Shown: positions 1-12,066, numbered from the stretch's first letter. The stretch: DNA of 64,000 nt from Thysanoteuthis rhombus (GCA_963457665.1 OY735227.1:46377593-46441592), one strand, 5' to 3'. The notes: generated from the letters alone by a model not told the origin. Program-made: numbers and translations.

Positions 1-836
1 ACGAACGACCTCTTCAAGGATGAGGAAGCCGTTATCATCTAAGGTAGTAACCAAGTTCTTCAAAGAGGTAGTGAAGTCATTTTGTTTATGGAAGATATTG
101 GATGCAATTGCAATATCAAAGACTGCTGGGGGATTCATATCTGTCATTATATCCCACTTTATAAAGTTGAGACCAGCTGCTGTTGCATTTCCAAGTTCCT
201 TCTCGGGACAAGTACCAGTGTAGTCAACAAGCACTGTCGGCTGGGACAAAAGGTAAGGAATAGCTTTCAGATAAAATTTGTTCTGCAACGCTTCCACTTC
301 TAAGATTTTCAGTTTAGTTTTAGAGATATTCTCCAAAGCGATGTCCAAGTAATTCTTTAAGATCTCAGGACGTTTAGAATAAGTCAGTAAGCAATCTGAT
401 ACCAACTCTTCCTCAAAAGAGGAGAGAAGGTTTTCAATGGTGTTAGCCTTCAGCACATTTAGATTATTCATTTTGTTTAGAACTTGCAGCAATCCAGAAT
501 TTGGCAGTGCCAACATTTGTCCCAGAGATTCCTCAGAGACATTGGTCATTTCACCAGATGCCAGAGTTCTCAGTAGAGCTGCATTCGGAAATGAAGAGTC
601 AGACGAAATGGTATTCAGCAAAGCAAAACAAATGGAGGAGCAAGTTTTGAGGTAAGTTCTCATATCTGGGTCGCATGCAGTGGTCAGGTCCGACACATAA
701 GGTAGAAACTGAAATTTCTCCAAAGTGGGAGGTGTCTGCATCTGACGGCGAGGAGCAACTGTAGCATGCAGGCCAAGAATTTCAGTATTTCCAGCAGTGC
801 AAGTGTCAATTTCTGAGTCTATACTTACAGAGACAG
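1..836 (-). CDS. FASN: FASN coding exon C15 (partial): DH end and pseudo-methyltransferase
   Basis: The exon opens after a T-rich acceptor (TTTTTTCAG) and stays open to the window edge: 836 nt, the largest exon seen, with no donor inside the window. It encodes ILGLHATVAPRRQMQTPPTL and EKFQFLPYV, the conserved run before the methyltransferase-like region. It then gives helical sequence and VLVDYTGTCPEKELGNA where an active methyltransferase would have its glycine-rich SAM-binding loop. That loop looks degenerate, as in the inactive methyltransferase remnant of animal FASN. The gene continues left of position 1. Confidence 0.93.
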
Positions 837-1443
837 CTGAAAAAATAAAAAAAATAAAAAATTTTCAGTTTGTGAAGGAGAGACCAGTACAATATAAGTC
901 TAATTATTGCAAAATTAGATCCTCAGATTGAGATGTGAATCCCAGGTTAATTTCATAAGACATTAAAGATTTAAAAAAGTTGTTCATCTTGTACACAACA
1001 TAGGCTAAGCTTATCTACTTTCCTGACTAACCAAAATGTTTAGTGTCTGAATTTTTTGAAGGAGATATATATATATACATGAAAAAATGAAAATAAGATA
1101 AAACACTTGTTCATTTTATTTAATGGTTAAAAGGACTTTTTTTTATCTCAAGCAGAACAATATTGGAGTCTTACTGTGGTTTATTATGAAGTTTAAAGAT
1201 TCATACTTGGACATTCAGTGTCAGATCGTTTCTGAGATTTGATTTGAATATGATGTTTATACTTAGAACTAAGACAGACATCCGTTTGATTATTCCAAGC
1301 AGGAGTTGATCTTAGAAGTAATTTTTATCTATTAAATCAATAATTTTACACATTTTGAACAAAAATCCTGAGAAATTTGCAGCATCAAAAATTCTGAAAA
1401 GAAAAAAACCCTGAATAAGCAGATTAAGACGAGGTGTAAAAAG

Positions 1444-1476
<33 letters not shown>

Positions 1477-2443
1477 AAAATTTCACTCTATTTTTTGTGA
1501 TGTGCACAAGGTTCAAGTAAATTTACAGACAGATCCCAGAATTCATAGAAACTTCAGGATATATATGTTGAAAGGGTTAATTTAGAATTAAAGTCCTTTA
1601 AAAACAAACATTTTATTTTGGACCCCACCTCACAGATTAAGTCCAGCAAAAAATGTTTCCTTTGTACAGTCTTTATTAACAACCAAAATTATTACAGTAA
1701 ATTGACAGGTATTTCAATATGTAGCTGTTAGTGATCAAGTTTCCAAAAGAGGGAAAAAAATTTGGAAAAAAAAACACCAAAGAAACTTATCAAAATTTAC
1801 ATAAACTGGCCATCCTCTACAGAGAAACTGCGTGAAATTGCAGGAAAACTAAATAAAAAGAAAAATTTTCTATTGTGAAAGATAAAATTAAGGTTGGAAC
1901 CAGATCCAGATGACATCAGCTCTTTGATACAATTCCTAATTGCAAGAATTATGAATAACCAACCTCTTCACAGGATCCTCCTAAAAAGCTGATCTGATTA
2001 AGTATTTAAAGAAAAGCCTTTTATCACAGAAAAAAGGTTCATCTTGGAAGGTCTTCAACAAGATATTTCTTAATTTTAGTAATTTGCCCTTGTCAAGTGG
2101 TTTGAATTCCTTTCAGAATTCTAGTGAAGAGACTAATCAAGTCATCTGGTTAGAGACTTATTGGGGATAGTGTACAATACCTTGATATTTTATAAAGTTT
2201 ATTTAACTCTTCAGACAAGAAAATTTAGAGGTTAATTTGTTTATTAATTACAAAGGGAATAACTTCTGATCAAGACCCTCCTTTGTACTTTGGATAAAAT
2301 TTTTAATGTTTTTTTTAATTTTATTCCATCTGAAATAATAGGTTTAATGAACTTTGTTTCCTCCACAGAAGAGCTCCGCTGTCAATCATGAGTGGTTTAT
2401 GATAATAGTTATGGTAAGAAAAAGGATCAAGCAAGAGTCTTAC
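837..2443. other. Intron between C14 and C15
   Basis: AT-rich intron with a run of about 30 A at 1445-1474. No other element or gene was recognised. Confidence 0.8.
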
Positions 2444-2620
2444 CTTGTTTTCCCTCAAAATCTTTCACACATTCAAGATGACGTTGTGGTTCAATATAGA
2501 TTGATTTGATTCTTGTGGGTAGCCGCAGACCCTGGCCAGAAATTTTTAGTACAGACATCTGAAGCATTGTATCCAAAAATGTTACCCAGTTTTGGTTCCA
2601 GTATAGATTCCCTTTTGTAC
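2444..2620 (-). CDS. FASN: FASN coding exon C14: end of DH
   Basis: This 177-nt exon encodes NLYWNQNWVTFLDTMLQMS, GQGLRLPTRIKSIYIEPQ and HLECVKDFEGKQG, which line up with the human WVSFMDTMLQMS and LPTRVTAIHIDP segments. The acceptor is CATTGCAG and the donor AAG|GTAAGA; phase 1 on both sides. It was found by protein match. Confidence 0.93.
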
Positions 2621-3355
2621 CTGCAATGCAACAGAATGAGAATAAAATAAAGTTTTATTATCAAAGCAAAGCAAAGATCTACTCACAGAACCCATTTAGC
2701 AAGTGGGTCTGTACCATTGGCCATTTCTTCCAACAAAGTTGCCTTATAGATTGTAACATTGAGCTGGAATTTGGTACTGAAGACTTTTGGACCAAAGCAC
2801 TACTTTTATATATACATATCAAACTATGCAAAAAGCACACTTATGCTGACTATGGCTTCAGCTGCTCCTTAGAAAACTGTTCACCTACCATTCTAAGTGC
2901 AGAGATACTAAAACAGTTTAAGGTACACTAAAATACTTGAATCTAGCGATAATTAAAAAAAATTCCTTTAAAATCTATTAGAGGCTGAGAATTAAATTTA
3001 TGCTGATCATTTGAATCTGCCTCTTTGGTATAAATGGTATTGTTATGATATAATGAAGTGCTTGGAATAAAACCCGATTTTCATTGAAGGTTATGGCTTG
3101 CTTTCCGATTACACAAGCTACCTGGCAAAACCTGAAGAGGCCCAGAGAGGGCCAAAACATGAGCTAGTTGGTGTAGCGAATCCACAACCTACTATTTATT
3201 TCCAGCTCTACTCTAAAACAACTCAACTCCACGAGTAAAATTTATGTATCAAGCACTCTATGAAATAAATCCATTACATTTCAGAAGTGGCTTTATATTA
3301 TTGATATATAATTATATCATGTTATACTGTTAGATTGATTTGTACCGTATATATG

Positions 3356-3389
<34 letters not shown>

Positions 3390-4624
3390 GTATATTGCAC
3401 ACAGTTACAAACTTTTATTTCATTGTATAATATATAAATCAGAAACCCTTTATAGTTTGCTCGCTCAGTTCTGTCAGGATTAGGAGGTAGATATAATTAA
3501 AAAAAAAAAAAAAAAAATCAATATTTTTCATCTTATTAGAAGAAACAAGTCAGTATGAGGTCATGTAGTGTAAGAATGAGCACCTTTGGTCTTTAACATA
3601 ATCTAGGTTTCTGCAGTCACCATCAGCAGCTTAAGTTAACCGGATGCTAAAAGCAACTTTCGACTGAGACGAATTTCAGAGGTCATTTTATTAGGTTTTA
3701 ACAGATGATATAACCTAAGAAAATGATCTCTAAAATATATATACAGGTACAGTTTTTTTGGGGAGGGCCCTGATTTATGGTGATGAGCCTAACCAGGCCA
3801 GCAGTTGTGCATATTTCATATTCTGCACCTTCCCACCAGTACGGAAACTCCAGCTATTTCCAATATCTCCAAAACCGGTAGTGTGGCCTTGATGTGCAAC
3901 TTGGCAATCAAAGGGGACCTTAATGCGCATGCACAGACAGACTCATCCGTGGAGTTATTTAATCGGCAGCAAGACTGCTGATTGAACTTGTGTACGTATG
4001 TCTGTTGCATTTGAAATGACTGTGCAAGTAATTCTTCATGCAAGTTTTTTTTATAAGGGGGGGTCCTATCATCTACATCAGTCAGCCCCCCAGAGTTGAG
4101 ATTTGACGCTCTCCGACTAATAGCTTTCCACAATGAGATTACAGACCATGGCCAAGATTAATAAGAATGCAATGAGGCAGCTGGTGGTGATCTGGAAAGA
4201 CATTTGATAATTTTGAAAAGTAAAAGTGATGCTGGAATAAATGTGAAGGGTCTTGAAAGAAATTTTTTAAAGGGGACTAAAATGCCAATACTCTAGGTAG
4301 GCTATTTCTTTCTCGCAATTATTGATCGACTGGATACTTTCTAGAAAGCCCCGATTCTTGCAACTGGCTTAATACAAAAGGAACAATCTTCTAGAACTGG
4401 AGTTTTGATTAATGAGGATGAAGTTTGGAAATTCATCATCATAATGAACAAAAATACGAGTCATGCAGATAAACGATTTTTGTAGGACCCCGAATGTTCT
4501 CTCACAGAACCTTATAGTCCTACTGAGCCCCAGTTAAGGGCTGTGTTGATGATTTTTCACAAGATTCAAGTCTTAGGAAGAGACAAAAGAGATGTTATCT
4601 TGTGACAGGTAATTAGGTACCTAC
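2621..4624. other. Intron between C13 and C14
   Basis: It holds a TG/TA microsatellite (about 3355-3390), an A-run near 3500 and a somewhat GC-richer block at 3780-4140 whose 105-residue minus-strand open frame matches nothing recognised. Confidence 0.75.
3355..3390. repeat. TG/TA microsatellite
   Basis: A run of (TG)n followed by (TA)n in the intron between C13 and C14. Confidence 0.9.
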
Positions 4625-4870
4625 CTTCATTGTTCGTCCTTAGAATTCCCTGGAATGTTGGTCCATAGTCATAGCCACGAAGTCGCAGAGTCTTGTACAC
4701 TTCATCAGATGTCAAGTCACCCTCTGAAGTCTCCAAGAGATTTAGTGGCACCAAATCTTCTCTTGTTTGGGAGATTAAATTGATTCGTCCACTTGCCACA
4801 AGAGTTTCACCTTCAACAATTTCAAATTCTCCTGTTGCACTCATTATGCTCACACTGAATTTTATAATTC
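4625..4870 (-). CDS. FASN: FASN coding exon C13: DH second half, catalytic aspartate
   Basis: This 246-nt exon encodes IIKFSVSIMSATGEFEIVEG, a variable stretch, and TLRLRGYDYGPTFQGILR. Asp1026 in GYDYGPTFQG corresponds to the DH catalytic Asp (human Asp1032). The segment between the two hot-dog folds is shorter than in human FASN. The acceptor is TTTGCCAG and the donor GAAG|GTAGGT; phase 1 on both sides. A MITE-like copy begins 33 bp upstream of the acceptor in transcript terms. Confidence 0.94.
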
Positions 4871-4902
4871 CTGGCAAAGAGAAAAATGGTAGAAGACATC
4901 AG

Positions 4903-5166
4903 AGTAATCAGATTTGGCCAGAAGTGGGGTTGGGGTGATATTCCAAGTTTTATCTGCGAGACTCACCCAACGCAGACATTGGAATAGCATTTAACATAAA
5001 AGTACAGATTCCTTGACTGCTTCAAGAGGCTGGTATCAAACCTCTATTTCCAGACATGCTAGATTTACAAATTTGATACAATTCCAATGCCTGTGTTGGG
5101 TAAGTCTTCAAGGTGAAGCGCGGATTATCCCCTCCCCCTCACTTCTTGCCGAAGCTGTCAACCCAG
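4903..5166. mobile_element. Palindromic MITE copy 1 (long form)
   Basis: The left arm contains CAGATTTGGCCAGAAG, a TTATCTG block and CACCCAACGCAGACATTGG. The right arm contains CCAATGCCTGTGTTGGGTAAG and GGATTATCCC. The arms are complementary, with the extra internal segment of the long form (GAGGCTGGTATCAAACCTC...). It starts 33 bp from the C13 acceptor. Confidence 0.8.
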
Positions 5167-6432
5167 ATAAGAGTGATTTCATAAATAATAATTTGCTGTT
5201 TCTTTGTGATATCAGAATAAGGTGTATTTATTTATAAATTTCCCTTTATTTTGCAGGGGGGTTAAGTTGCTATCTTTTACGGACAACCTGGAAAAATGGC
5301 AAGGGGGCAAAGAGGGTTGGCAGCCTGACCTGCATCTTTCAAGAGGAAAGACCTATACTAAGCTACAGATAGAGTTCTAAGAATGCCCCAAGAGGGAGGA
5401 GGGATAGAATCTCATTCAGATGAACTAAAAACGACACAAGGCAATGAAACTTGTATGATGAACATAGAATCAGGTTGCAGTAAGATTAAAGATAAGATTT
5501 AAAAAAAAAAAAAAAAAAAAAAAGTTGCGTGGCCTGAAGATCCACAAGGCCAGAATGAAATGCGTGTGCATAGAGCAAGTGTCAAAGCTCTCAGGGATGG
5601 GTCTACTCCTGGAGATAAACAGGAGGAACCAGGCCCACAGTCACATCCCCTTCTAGGCACTGTGGGGCGGGTGGAAAAAGGGATAGCGAGTAAAAATGAA
5701 AGGGTTTGCCCCTTAGAGAATCCACTGGCAATACATAAGGGAGGCTATTCAGATTAATTTGGTAGTTCAAGCCAAGCAAAAGCTTGTGATACCAAAATTC
5801 TAAACTTTTCATAATGAGATGGGCCCTCATCACGGTAGCTCTAGTAGCAAAAAAAAGAATCAATAGAGTCTAACCTCATTAATGATCGTCCTTTGGGGTA
5901 TTCCAAGAAAGAAAAAAATCCAACCCCTTCGAATGCTCTAGTTTTTAAATACTTGGTGACCTCAAACTCCTGGTCTATAGGTATCTAAGTATGCAGAAAT
6001 GCAACAAATCAATCTACACATCACAATTCACAGACAGAGCAGAAAGGTTCCTCCTCAAAAAGAGTTAACTTTTAACTTTAACAGCTGTGACAGAACGATT
6101 CATTCACATAAGAGATTGGTACATGGCTACTGATATTATGAATAAAACTCAAGTCACAACCACAGAAAGTAATTTGGATCATCCACAAACTTTTACTGAT
6201 CAATTTTCATAATTATTTTGAACATAACATTAGAAATAATGAAACAAAATTCATTAAACCCAGAGTGAACAAGTGCCTTACCTAATGTCAGGTTTTTTTT
6301 TTCACCCCTTATTTTCAATTCTCTTGAATTGCTCTTTTTGATTTTTCCAACTTCGCAATTTTGATTTCACTGAGCTATTCTAAGTCAAAATCATTTGGAA
6401 ATGAGAATATATATCCAGAAGTAATCCTTACC

Positions 6433-6643
6433 AGAGTCGTCAGATTTGGCCAGAAGAGGAGATAATCCAAGCTTCATCTCAGACTTACCAAACAACGGCA
6501 TTTGAACTTAGAAATCAAAAGGCTGGTATTGAACCTTTACCTCCATTGTGGCTTGATTTCTGGAATCAATTGCCTTTATTGGGCAAGTCTGAGAAAACTC
6601 AGATACCCCCCCCCCCATTTCTGGCTAAATTTGAAAACCCTGT
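6433..6643. mobile_element. Palindromic MITE copy 2
   Basis: The left arm has GTCAGATTTGGCCAGAAG, GAGATAATCCAAGCTTCATC and TCAGACTTACC. The right arm is diverged (TTGGGCAAGTCTGAG, a C14 run, TCTGGCTAAATTTG). It includes the internal GGCTGGTATTGAACC segment. It ends 27 bp from the C12 donor. Confidence 0.8.
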
Positions 6644-6669
6644 TCCCCAGTATGGAATGACAGCCTTAC

Positions 6670-7055
6670 CTGATTGGGGCACTATGGTGGCTCTGTTGAT
6701 GGTAATATCTGTGAATTGTACTGGCAGCTGTTCATAGAAAGCCCCCTGCATCCTGGCAAAAGCTCGCCACGCTAATACCAAGTACCCAGTTGCAGGGTAG
6801 AGTACACGACCATCAATTTTGTGACCCAAGAGGTAGTAGTCTTTTGCATCAGGGTGGGATGCATCCACTTCTATCATGCAGGTGTTTTCATTCCCAGTTC
6901 CACTGGCTAAGAATTGGTCCATCTTGGGGACAGCCCAAGATTCACTGTGATCCCATTTGATTAGAGACCCTATCATATTGGTACCACGACCAACTGGGAA
7001 AGTCACAGGTTGGAAGATCTTCATGGGGTTAAATTTCATGCCTTCAATAAAACAT
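6670..7055 (-). CDS. FASN: FASN coding exon C12: DH first half, catalytic histidine
   Basis: This 386-nt exon encodes the post-AT linker (SLIKWDHSESWAVPKMDQF) and the first DH hot-dog fold. The catalytic motif HxxxGxxxxP is seen as GHKIDGRVLYPATGYLVLAW (His908, human His878), followed by INRATIVPQSG. DH removes water from the beta-hydroxyacyl intermediate. The acceptor is TTTTCAG and the donor CAG|GTAAGG, phase 1. The open frame runs past the donor into the intron. A palindromic MITE lies 27 bp beyond the donor. Confidence 0.94.
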
Positions 7056-8508
7056 CTGAAAATAAATTCATGCCAAGTCATTCAAAACTGGTTTAATGAT
7101 TAGAACTAAGTATCTCTAGATACTTTATTTACAAGAATATAATTTAACAAATTTTTTGTAGATGATCGGTAACTTTTTTTTTTTTTTTTTAACACTTGTG
7201 CTACCCAGAACTTTGATCCTGATTTTTTTATATTAATTTTTTTGCATTATATACAAGTAAATACAATAACAAAGAAAATGGAGGGGCTTTTGCAACCTTT
7301 AAAACAAATCCAAACCAATTTAATTTTTTTACATTTAATTATTTTTTTGCTTTTTTTCTTTGTTGTTGGCATCATGGCAAATGGACTCAGAGAAAGGATT
7401 TGATGGAGGGCGGGGGGGGGGGGGTCCTTTTAATTAGAAAAAAAAAAAAAAAGAAAAGCTGTCCAATTAAATGTATTCTACCATTTGAGCCTTATTCTGA
7501 CTGGTTTAACAATAGCAATATCTAGATTCTTTAGAATGTAGAGGGTTCCAGATTATTAATTATCATCATTATTTTTTTTTTTTTTTCACTACTTTAAATG
7601 TTTTTCAAATTTTGACCCTTTGGTCATTCAATTATTATTGACTACACTGACTAATTGAAGTTAGTAACAGGTACCTTAACAGTCACAGTAGTTCAAGAGT
7701 AAATGGTAGAAGTGTAATAAAATTTTAAACCATTAAGCCAATATTTTGCCACATTCTATAGCATAGCAGTCAAGTACACAAAAATACAAATCTCTCACAA
7801 GTTTTGAGAGATCTGCCACCACCAGATATTTATCCAAAATTCTTTGAACCAATTTTAGTCAAAAGATTATTATAGCAATCCTAGTCCTTTTAAAGATTGG
7901 ATTTAAAGATTGATAATTTTCTCAAGCTTTTTTTTATGTCACTGAAAGCCAGCAGAACTGTCCACAGAAATGTGTTTGTTGTTTACCAGTGAAATAAATG
8001 GTTTTTTGAAAACTTTGATTTTACTACTGGTTTATTCCAGGATATATGGTTCATAGGTCTACTACTAAAAACAAAGAATTTGTTTATAATCCAAATTCTG
8101 ATGCATGTCTAGTTCCAATGGCTTCTGACCAGATTTATAATTGTAAGAACACAAAATTAACTCAATGCAATGTGTTTAGAAAGATTTTACTATCTTCCAA
8201 TGAGTTTCTGTAGATTCTTAAAATGTAAGTACATTGTTCATTTTCATAGTTAGCTTGTACTTGAAAATTCATGGCTAAAGACTGTCTCATCGAAATACAC
8301 TTGTTCAACTGAATTAACTAAATTTTTATAATTTATAAATTTTTATAATTTATAAATTTTTATAATAGCTCTGCAAAATAAATCTATTCATTAGAGTTGT
8401 TTGGGAGTTCATTGAAAATGTCAAATAAACCGTCAAGTCAATAATTAATTAACCTTATGAAAAAAAAAAACAAAAAACAAAAAAACAAAAAGAGAAACTA
8501 ATACTTAC
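7056..8508. other. Intron between C11 and C12
   Basis: AT-rich, with T-runs, a G-run at about 7411-7424 and a short AT-rich tandem repeat at 8322-8366. No gene or transposon was recognised. Confidence 0.75.
8322..8366. repeat. AT-rich tandem repeat, 18-bp unit
   Basis: The unit ATTTTTATAATTTATAA repeats about 2.5 times in direct succession. Confidence 0.85.
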
Positions 8509-8810
8509 TTTCCAAGACTTGAATAGAAGAATTCCAGATTGTTTTGATGTCCTTTCTTCATGAGGCCTACAAAGAAGCAGTTTATCCCAAGGCTCCTCTT
8601 CAATAGAGCCTGTAGCAAACAGTGTGGTGCTATTTCAATAACAAGAGCATTACTAGGAACATGCTGAAGGGCTTCCTGGAAGAGGACGGGGCTTACTAAA
8701 TTGTTGACATGGTAATTTGAAGAAGATTGCTTGGCCAAAGGAGTATCCCATTGGGATTCTGGAATTGATGAACTTATCCAACGAGGTGAACGTGGTTTGG
8801 GCACAATTAC
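8509..8810 (-). CDS. FASN: FASN coding exon C11: end of MAT and linker to DH
   Basis: This 302-nt exon encodes [54 protein letters not shown] and [18 protein letters not shown], all typical of the C-terminal MAT subdomain and the start of the post-AT linker. The intron upstream is only 261 nt. The donor is GGAAA|GTAAGT; phase 2. Confidence 0.94.
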
Positions 8811-9071
8811 CTGTTGAAAAATACATGAATCAAATTCTACTTCTCTAGAGTATTTAAACAATTGCAACAGAAAATCATTTTGCATGACAATTATGGAAGG
8901 CAGCTCCACACAACATAAGGTCCCTTTTGAATTGGCCTGAGTATCAAATGCAATATATACATAATTTTTTTTTTTTCAAAAAGAAAAAAAAGAAATTGTC
9001 TGTGGTACTGGAGTGCCAAACAGGTTGATACTGTGAACAATTTAAAAATCAGACATACTGAATTAATATAC

Positions 9072-9301
9072 CTTGTCAAGAGCTTGCTTCAAAGTCAAAG
9101 CAATTTCCTTCATGTAATAAGAGTGAAAAGCAACACCAGAGCTTTGTACTTCTCGGGCAAAAATGTCTTTTGCTTTTAGTTCCTGCACAAATTTGTTGAC
9201 AGATTCAGCAGGACCAGAAATGGTCACAGAATCTTCAGCATTATGGCAGGCAGGAACAACACCTTCAGGGCACATTTTGTGGGCCTCTTCCCAAGTCAGA
9301 C
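9072..9301 (-). CDS. FASN: FASN coding exon C10: MAT, catalytic histidine
   Basis: This 230-nt exon encodes GLTWEEAHKMCPEGVVPACH, NAEDSVTISGPAESVNKFV and SSGVAFHSYYMKEI. His712 in AFHS is the second member of the MAT Ser-His pair (human His683). The acceptor is TTCCTACAG and the donor AAG|GTATAT; it ends in phase 0. Confidence 0.94.
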
Positions 9302-9401
9302 CTGTAGGAAAGAAAAAAAAGAAAAAAAGAAAAACAAAAAAACTCAGAAATGCAATACAAGAAGTATTCATCATTGTGACATAGAATATGACATTCTAGC
9401 A

Positions 9402-9462
9402 CAGGCATTCACAAACCAAAGTACGCATATTTCTAGGGGTATGCAAAGTTTATGAAACACTG
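9402..9462. mobile_element. Possible miniature hAT-like remnant
   Basis: The ends resemble a hAT inverted terminal repeat: CAGGCATTCACAAACC at the left, and CAGTGTTTCATAAACTTTGC on the reverse complement of the right end. It is only about 61 bp and no 8-bp target duplication was seen. Confidence 0.3.
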
Positions 9463-9769
9463 GAATTTTGAAGTAATCACAACTTGCTGGAGTTGTGAAT
9501 ACTTTTTTAGCAATGTGTATGATTGAAAACAAATTTCATTATCGAAAATGATATGTGGAGGTGTCTCTCTGAAACTGTTTCAAGAACTGGGAGATACTTG
9601 TAGAAATTAGCCAAGCTCATCCATTTCATTAAAATGTATTATTAGTTTGTGCCCTTATACTGGCAACATTATCACCAGGGATTGCTTCCTATATTTCTTG
9701 TTTCAGCTTATGATATGTGAATTTGACAATAGTCTGAATTGAAAAAAAAAAAAAAAGTATGAATGCTTA

Positions 9770-9828
9770 GTGATCAATCTAGCATAAACTTATTTGCAAA
9801 TTGAGCCCCTCCTTCACCAAAAAAATTA
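9770..9828. repeat. Fragment of 400-bp repeat family
   Basis: GATCAATCTAGCATAAACTT and GCAAATTGAGCCCC match the interior of the repeat at 62075-62510 (GATCAATTTAGCATAAACTT, GCAAATTGAACCCC). Confidence 0.55.
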
Positions 9829-9968
9829 TTTGCAAATTGGAAAAAAGAAAAGAAAAAAGAAAAAAAAAAAGAAATAAATTGTGGAGTACTGATATCAAAT
9901 TTCAAGTTGGAAAAATTTTGCCACATTTGGTAGCTATGGTAGTTCAAAACATGCATGGGGATACTCAC

Positions 9969-10158
9969 CAACAGCAGCCATTCTGCCCTCAGGAAGACTT
10001 GCTTCTTGGATGCAACGACCACGCCAATATGCAGCCAACACAGTTTCTTCTGCAGTCAATGATCCATCAGCATACCCACAGCCAAGCTCACCGACTGAAT
10101 GACCTACAATACCATCGGGTTTTATTCCCATGGCTGTCAAGAGGTCAACAAGGGCAAC
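9969..10158 (-). CDS. FASN: FASN coding exon C9: MAT active-site serine
   Basis: This 190-nt exon encodes the nucleophilic elbow [17 protein letters not shown] (Ser610, human Ser581) and [12 protein letters not shown], whose Arg635 (human Arg606) binds the carboxylate of malonyl-CoA. Conserved Arg points to malonyl selectivity. It ends RMAAVG at G|GTGAGT, phase 1. The acceptor is CATTCAG. Confidence 0.95.
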
Positions 10159-10847
10159 CTGAATGGGGAGAAAAATTTTACATATGACACAAGATTAGAC
10201 CAGGAATGAATCCTAATCTAGGGGAAAAATAAATAACAAAAGACTGCAGGGACAAAACTAAACCCAAACTTCAATTCTGACTGAAGATGCTTACTGCAAC
10301 TTTTGTACTGCATATATACCCACAGAGACAGAAAACAAACCCCCTGATCCCAACTCTCACAGACATCACATTTTCAACCCAATGTTACTCATTTACACAG
10401 AAATATTCACTCTCCGGCATCAAACATGTGTACAGCAAATTTTTCTCTGATTGATTCATACAATACGTACGTACGTATATCACATACATTACATGATTAA
10501 AAAAATTATAAATTTATATTTCTTGTATCAATGTTTGCTGAGAGAGTTTTTTGTATTTGGCTTTTTTTTTCTTTTTTTTAAATCAAAACATTGTAGAAAA
10601 ATTATCTGCTTGAGAAAGAAAACTTTTTTGAAAGATTTTTTTTTCCAACAATTTGAATTGAATACATTATCCTTTGCTATTATATAAAAAACAAAAACAA
10701 AACACACACAACATCTTTTTAATTTTTTCCCCAAATTTGAAGTTAAATATTAATTACATTATTTTTTGTAAGTGGTCATCTGTTTCTACTCTAAATACAG
10801 AACATTCAGCTTTCCATAATCCATTAAAAGCTCAAAACGATCTGTCA

Positions 10848-11192
10848 GCATGACCCAGGGGCAGAGTACTCACCTCCGGTTCAGAAGGCCATGGTTCAAT
10901 CCACTGCTAAGTTATACCAAATAATTTAAAAAGGTAATCAATGCCTCTCTGCTAAACAAAGATAGGAGGAGGCTAAGGGGTTATAGCCAATTCACATTGG
11001 ATAAAATGGTTCTTGTAAAATAATCCAAGTTGAGCAACATCGAGCCTGTTTAGTACTTTAGATGGGTGACCATTGGGGAATACTAGGTGCTGTAAGCTGA
11101 ACGAAGCCAAAAATGGGTCTTACTAACAGTTGCCAGAGAGTACCTAATGCCATAACTTCAATGAGGATAGGAGAGAAGAATGAGGATACAAA
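10848..11192 (+). mobile_element. SINE with tRNA-like head and 5S-rRNA-like segment
   Basis: Positions 10850-10915 resemble a tRNA-derived pol III head, with an A-box region (GGGGCAGAGTACTCACC) and a B-box-like GGTTCAATCC. Positions 11022-11098 strongly resemble the 3' half of metazoan 5S rRNA: TTGAGCAACATCGAGCCTG, TTAGTACTTTAGATGGGTG, GGGGAATACTAGGTGCTGTA. A diverged second copy lies at 46284-46668. It is within the intron between C8 and C9. Confidence 0.75.
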
Positions 11193-11584
11193 TATACTGT
11201 ATATAAAATACTAATAGAGGAGAGATATGCAACTCATCAGAAATGTCATTTCGTTCTCTTAAGGGTGGGGGGCATTTAGAAACTTGCAAAAATATGAGAG
11301 GGAGAAAGGCCAAGTTCACTGCCTAGACATTTTGTTGCCATGTATTTAACATTTGTGCGCAATGATCAGTTATTCAATTCCTCATATATTCATTTATCAG
11401 TTTTTTAAAATAATTTTAGCTTGATTTTGCTTGAGTTATAATCTTACCACCATTACTACAAATTATTGTAAGATCAAAAATCGTCTTTAAAATTTAGAAA
11501 ACCACAATTGAAAAACAAGATTTCCAACAGTTAAACTATAAATTCATCTGAAATTAAGCTAGAAACTATACAAGATATAACCAA

Positions 11585-11935
11585 AAATCATTTAAAATAA
11601 AACCGGTCTGGTAAGTCATTCAATAGAAAAAGTCATGAAACCAACATCTTCTGGCAGAATTCACTTCTCTCGCCATTGCTGGATCAATAAAAACCCAAAT
11701 TTTAAAAAAAATAAGGGGCCAATTTGTCATAAACTTACATTACAAATTGAAACTTTTGAGGGCAATTTTCAACCTCTCCCAATTTTTTCTTCAACATAAG
11801 GAATAAATGCATGAATTTTCAGCCTTCTAGCCCCATTGGTGCAGCCTAGATAAGTGACACATACAAACATACAGCCAGAATCACCTAAAAAGTCAAGAAA
11901 CCATTGACAGTTTTGGTTGACGGTTTCTAACAAAA
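11585..11935. repeat. 400-bp dispersed repeat, copy 1
   Basis: It shares GGTCTGGTAAGTCATTCAAT with 49905, and TAGCCCCATTGGTGCA and GACAGTTTTGGTTGACGGTT with 62075-62510. The ends are weakly inverted (GAAACC...CCAAC against the complement of the right end), so it may be a non-autonomous DNA transposon. Confidence 0.6.
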
Positions 11936-12066
11936 AGATAAATGTACGTCAAAAGGATAGCGTTTCATGCTGACAGAGCGTCTTATCACTTTTTTTCATG
12001 CCAACAAATGTCTTTAGCTGAATCCTATCAAACCCTATAAGAGAAGAATAGAAAACATGCACTCAC

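Larger units (their letters stand above)
10159..12066. other. Intron between C8 and C9
   Basis: It holds the tRNA/5S SINE (10848-11192) and the 400-bp dispersed repeat (11585-11935). The remainder is AT-rich with no recognised feature. Confidence 0.75.

Noticed and set aside
3816..4133. Minus-strand open frame of 105 residues within the C13/C14 intron
   Set aside because: No recognised domain. The FASN protein is continuous across C13-C14 without it, and no exon-like junctions flank it.
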